A model generated the notes under the pieces. That model did not search any database. It was not told the DNA's origin and saw only the letters and a list, made by a program, of their open reading frames with translations. Below are positions 60,846 to 64,000 of a stretch of 64,000 nt of DNA, piece by piece. The stretch covers positions 4,216,001-4,280,000 of the forward strand of contig OY759970.1 of NCBI GenBank assembly GCA_963662965.1. The letters are read 5' to 3'. The translations under genes were made by a program, and so were the position numbers. The DNA comes from DTWD01 sp963662965. GTDB lineage: Bacteria > Acidobacteriota > Vicinamibacteria > Vicinamibacterales > UBA8438. Numbering within the stretch: position 1 is the stretch's first letter; the number at the start of each line of letters is the position of its first letter.

Positions 60846-62340
60846 GGCTGCGCAGGACGGACTGTTGCCACTCGGCCAGCTGTTTCTCCAGGTCCTCGAC
60901 GATGGCCGGTTCATTTGCGGCCAGGTTGAGTTCCTCCGCGGGGTCGTCGCGCAGGTTGAACAGTTCCGTGCCCGATCCTTCGGAGCCGCCGATGACGAGC
61001 TTGTAGTCGTCGTCCAGAATGACGCGCGGGCCGGCAACGTCGTGCGCCTCGATCGCGCGGTAATGGAAGTTTTGAAACGTGCGGGTCGGAATCCCATCCA
61101 TCAGCTTGACCAAGGGCGTGGTGCCTGCTTGTAGCTCGGGATCGATGTAGGGGTCGCGCTCCCGCCCGGCCAGGCCTTCGCTGTTGAAACTCCAGAAGAA
61201 GATCGGCTTGGGCCGCGTGGTCATCCTGTTGTCGAGCAGCGGCACCAGATCGACGCCGTCGAGGGGTCGATTCGGGACCGCTTGACCGGCGAGGGCGGCG
61301 ACGGTGGGGAGGATGTCGCTGGTCACGGCGGCAATCTGGCTCGCGCGGGGGGTGGGAATGCGCGCCGGCCATTCGATGATGCCAGGCACACGGATCCCGC
61401 CCTCATACATCGTTCCTTTCAGACCTCGCAGAGGCGTATCCGCGAGTCCGCTGGACGGAGTCCCATTGTCACCGCTGTACCAGAGCACGGTGTTGTCTCG
61501 CAGGCCTTCGCGGTCGAGATAGCTCCGCAGCGTTCCAATGGCGCGGTCCATCGCCGTGATCTCGGCGTAGCGCTCGCGCAGGACGTCGCGCAACGGACGC
61601 CGAATTTGGTCGCCGGTGTCGTTCGAGGTCAACGACACGATCTTCTCGGCATACCGATCCGGCAGGTTGTCATACAGGGCAAGGTCTTGCTCCAACCCGC
61701 TGTAGGGCTCGTGCGGCGAGCCGAACCAGACGACCGCCAAGAATGGTGTGCCACTCTGTGTCGACTTGCCGATGAAGCGAATGGTTTCGTCGATGATGAC
61801 CTCCGAGCTCTCGCCGGCGAATCGACGGGGCGGTCCTCCGTTACGGGACAGGGTCGGATTCAGCTCGAAGAAATTGTCGTGCGACAACCACTCATCGAAT
61901 CCCATCGCGCCGGGATTGGTGGGCGAGGCGGCCTTCACCGGGCCGACGTGCCACTTACCAAAATGGCCCGTGGCGTACCCGGCCTCGCGCAACAGATGCG
62001 CGATGGTGATTTCCTCCGGGCGCATGGACCAGTTGGGGGCAAACGTGCCGTAGCGATTCGGATGACGCCCCGTCAACACACTTCCGCGCGTGGGCGAGCA
62101 GGAGGGGTGCGCGGCGTAATAACGATCGAGCCGCAGACCGGCAGCGGCCATCGTGTCGAGGACCGGCGTCCGCAAATACGCATGTCCGTTGTAGCCTGTT
62201 TCCTCCCAGCCATGGTCGTCACCCATGAGCAGGATGACGTTCGGGCGGTCGACGGCCCGCGCCGGTGTCATCAGGGCAAGCAGGATGGCGAGACAGGACA
62301 GGATGAGGCTTCGGTTGAATGGTCCGCGCGTCATCGTCAT
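60823..62340 (-). CDS. Secreted sulfatase
   Basis: The 505-residue type I sulfatase has a signal peptide to TPARA, then RPNVILLMGDDHGWEETGYN (metal-binding DD). The formylglycine site is SCSPTRGSVLTGRHPNRYG (C-S-P-T-R, cysteine type), followed by GYATGHFGKWHVGPV and the metal Asp/Asn pair in VLWYSGDNGTPSSG. The cysteine needs a formylglycine-generating enzyme, not seen here. Likely substrate is a sulfated polysaccharide, by family. Confidence 0.93.
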   Translation of the reverse strand: MTMTRGPFNRSLILSCLAILLALMTPARAVDRPNVILLMGDDHGWEETGYNGHAYLRTPVLDTMAAAGLRLDRYYAAHPSCSPTRGSVLTGRHPNRYGTFAPNWSMRPEEITIAHLLREAGYATGHFGKWHVGPVKAASPTNPGAMGFDEWLSHDNFFELNPTLSRNGGPPRRFAGESSEVIIDETIRFIGKSTQSGTPFLAVVWFGSPHEPYSGLEQDLALYDNLPDRYAEKIVSLTSNDTGDQIRRPLRDVLRERYAEITAMDRAIGTLRSYLDREGLRDNTVLWYSGDNGTPSSGLADTPLRGLKGTMYEGGIRVPGIIEWPARIPTPRASQIAAVTSDILPTVAALAGQAVPNRPLDGVDLVPLLDNRMTTRPKPIFFWSFNSEGLAGRERDPYIDPELQAGTTPLVKLMDGIPTRTFQNFHYRAIEAHDVAGPRVILDDDYKLVIGGSEGSGTELFNLRDDPAEELNLAANEPAIVEDLEKQLAEWQQSVLRSLTGVDYR

Positions 62341-63063
62341 AGCGTCGATCCTAACGCTTCAAGGCGACGACCAGGCCACAGCAAGGAAGGGCCAGCCGCC
62401 CCGCAACACGGGAGGCAAGACGTATTACGTATCTGCCGACGCGAGGTCCGATGGCGACGGTAGCTGGTCCAGACCCTTTCTTTCGCTGTCACAGGCGGAG
62501 TCGGCATCGGCTGCCGGCGACACCATTTACTTGCTAGCCAGTGAGAGCGGGAAGGTGCTGGACGGCCGCATCGCTCTCAAGCCACGGCAACAACTGCTCG
62601 GTGTTGAAGTCGACGGTGAACTCCTCGAGAGCGCGGCTGGATGGCGAAGACCTGGGGGCGATACGGGTCTTCCAGTCCGGCGATAGCCGCGGCAACTACC
62701 GGTTTCAACGGAATGAGTTTTCCGATCTCAACGGGCGCGCCTACTTCGTGCGTACTCGACAGCGCAGCAGCGTCGAGACCGTCATCCTCGATTCTACGGC
62801 CGACAATATTGGACGAGGCGAGAGAAATTCAGACAGCATCATTCCCTACCTCATGGGACAGTCGGAGCAAATCATGCTCATTCGAAACTATCGATTTCGA
62901 AATACGAAACAGGAGGGGAATCCATCCAACACCGAAATCGAAGCGTACATGTTTGGATCCCCTCGACCCGACGAGGCGAACTGGTGCACGCGCTGCACGT
63001 TGATGCTCAAGCCGGATCACCGCAACGAACAACTGGTGGGACAGCGGCGAGCCGACGATCTAT
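62303..63063 (+). pseudogene. Right-handed beta-helix protein, frameshifted and truncated
   Basis: GKTYYVSADARSDGDGSWSR, PFLSLSQAESASAAGDTIYL and LDGRIALKPRQQLLGVE is the opening of a DUF1565/pectate-lyase-like helix. An internal deletion plus shift near 62625 leads to another frame: RLDGEDLGAIRVFQSGDSRG, NYRFQRNEFSDLNGRAYFVR, SIIPYLMGQSEQIMLIRNYR and DEANWCTRCTLMLK, then unrelated sequence to 63063. The remaining helical turns are missing. The 5' end overlaps the divergent sulfatase start, so the true start is unclear. Confidence 0.75.
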
Positions 63064-63157
63064 GACAGCGAGAATCAGCCGTCTGCCGACGCACATGTCT
63101 TGGTCGAGTCGGTGTTGAGCGCCGACCCGCGGTAGGGTGGAGTGGAATTCCCGCGGC

Positions 63158-63676
63158 CTATTCCTCTGCGACCAGCTTCTCCGTGACATACTGCAGGATG
63201 TCGCGCACCGAGATGACCCCGGTCAGATCGCCGGCGTCGCCGACGATCGGGATGTGCCGATAGCCGCCGACGTCCATCCGCTGCACGGCAAAGGCGACCT
63301 TGGCGTCGATTTCCAGCGTCTCGGGGTCAGGGGTCATGAACTCGGTGACTGGCCGGTCGCCCAGGGCCGCGGCGTCCGTGTTGAGCTTCACCAGCGCATC
63401 GCGCTCGCTGAAGATCCCGACCGGCTTGCCCGCTTCGACCACCACCAAGCACCCGATGCCGCGGTCCACCATCGTCCGCAAGGCGGTACGCACCGGGGTG
63501 TCTGCCGCGACCGCGATCGGTTCCTTCGGCTCGAGCACCCCGATGTGGTCTGTCAGTAAACTCCGCTCGACCAGCGTGGGTGGGTCGGGGAGGTGCAAGT
63601 CGGTCAGCGGTTGGCCGCACTTGGCACAGTCGTCGACGCCGGCGATGTTCTCCGTCTCGCAATAGGGGCAAATCAT
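63158..63676 (-). CDS. CBS-pair protein with N-terminal zinc ribbon
   Basis: The 172-residue protein starts at ATG 63676, overlapping the korB stop (ATGA). A zinc ribbon (CPYC and CAKC pairs in the first 21 residues) is followed by two CBS domains: IAVAADTPVRTALRTMVDRG, IGCLVVVEAGKPVGIFSERD and MTPDPETLEIDAKVAFAVQR, YRHIPIVGDAGDLTGVISVR. CBS pairs bind adenine nucleotides and regulate partners; coupling to korB suggests control by energy state, which is inference. Confidence 0.9.
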   Translation of the reverse strand: MICPYCETENIAGVDDCAKCGQPLTDLHLPDPPTLVERSLLTDHIGVLEPKEPIAVAADTPVRTALRTMVDRGIGCLVVVEAGKPVGIFSERDALVKLNTDAAALGDRPVTEFMTPDPETLEIDAKVAFAVQRMDVGGYRHIPIVGDAGDLTGVISVRDILQYVTEKLVAEE

Positions 63677-64000
63677 GACACGGTCCAGCATTCGCCGGAG
63701 TTGAAGAGCGTTTGGAGATCACCCTCGCCCTCGTGTGCGCGCGCGGCGGCCACCTGCCGGCTCAATTCCTGCTCGTAACGCGGCGCGTCGATCGCGCGGA
63801 ACACACCAATCGGCTCGGGGAACCCGTCCTCGTGGCGTAGTCGGCTCAGCAGATACGCCAGACTCGGTTCGGCAGCCTGCTCGTCGTGCACCAGCAGGTC
63901 GTTCTTCGTCACGCCGGACCCCAATTCGACCACCTCCGGGTCGAGCCCATTCAGGCGGATGCCCTTCTCGAGGTTCTTGCCAAACACCAACGGCGTCCCG
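63673..64000 (-). CDS. korB: 2-oxoacid:ferredoxin oxidoreductase beta subunit, C-terminal part
   Basis: The frame enters from the window edge: LVFGKNLEKGIRLNGLDPEV, VELGSGVTKNDLLVHDEQAA, SLAYLLSRLRHEDGFPEPIG and VFRAIDAPRYEQELSRQVAA, the C-terminal region of KorB-type beta subunits of 2-oxoglutarate/2-oxoacid ferredoxin oxidoreductases. The thiamine-diphosphate and iron-sulfur segments lie beyond the window. It is translationally coupled to the CBS gene. Confidence 0.85.
   Translation of the reverse strand, partial: GTPLVFGKNLEKGIRLNGLDPEVVELGSGVTKNDLLVHDEQAAEPSLAYLLSRLRHEDGFPEPIGVFRAIDAPRYEQELSRQVAAARAHEGEGDLQTLFNSGECWTVS

Overview
The window is GC-rich, with uneven gene content and an unusual density of broken genes. 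Its content points to an Acidobacteriota bacterium, most plausibly of the Vicinamibacterales type. The clues are PknB-type Ser/Thr kinases fused to TolB-like propellers, all opening with the same GxxLGPYxVTAKIGEGGMGEVYRARD N-terminus; Tat-secreted and lipoprotein hydrolases; secreted proteins that join a carboxypeptidase-regulatory domain, a CxxCH haem site and a propeller; PQQ, amidohydrolase, VOC and sulfatase exoenzymes; and DUF1326/DUF2182 and DUF4159 genes. The taxonomic call is inference from protein style only.

Region 1 (1-22.1 kb) is accessory and decaying. It holds many frameshifted or nonsense-broken genes, an IS6-family element (13.42-14.22 kb), a serine-recombinase tail and a full-length but frameshifted kinase (3749-5511). 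Six very short kinase 5' stubs of 41-79 codons sit just ahead of unrelated small genes; three carry a TATAATCG box upstream, and two of these promoter regions are nearly identical. Intact genes include msrP, an MBL-fold hydrolase, a cytochrome-c/propeller protein, DUF1326+DUF2182, DUF3800 and rpsR. At 8.35-8.97 kb lies a peroxiredoxin-like gene whose first active-site cysteine codon is TGA, followed at the right distance by a hairpin with a GGU loop: a candidate selenoprotein, with the caveat of a frameshifted signal peptide.

Region 2 (22.18-42.47 kb) is a 20.2-kb integrative island in a tRNA-Leu(TAA) gene. The intact tRNA is at the left end. A diverged tRNA 3' half, a tyrosine integrase lacking its N-terminal arm-binding part and a matching 22-bp arm-type repeat are at the right end. 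The left cargo is a cluster of Sel1-repeat lipoprotein genes and fragments; one is split by an IS256-family insertion with an exact 8-bp target duplication. The right cargo (28-41.3 kb) is a coherent envelope module: DUF4178, a lipoprotein, DUF350, a TrkA-N potassium channel, a J-domain protein, YbjN, PspA/IM30, a polytopic membrane protein, a Tat flavin amine-oxidase-like protein, a membrane polyamine aminopropyltransferase, DUF2617, a small 4-TM protein and an MscS channel. An IS3-family element sits in the divergent spacer between the aminopropyltransferase and DUF2617.

Region 3 (42.5-64 kb) resembles the host chromosome: a secreted PQQ dehydrogenase, amidohydrolase lipoprotein, lipocalin-like and DinB proteins, a frameshifted amidase, a second cytochrome-c/propeller paralogue, two divergent paralogous secreted proteins, FG-GAP and VOC proteins, hflX (apparent ATC start), a sulfatase, a broken beta-helix protein, a CBS/zinc-ribbon protein and the 3' end of korB. 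A short dispersed repeat with covarying stems occurs at 31.5, 45.9 and 56.9 kb. Because so many frameshifts are single-base, part of the apparent decay could be residual assembly error; the long deletions, insertions and fusions cannot be explained that way.
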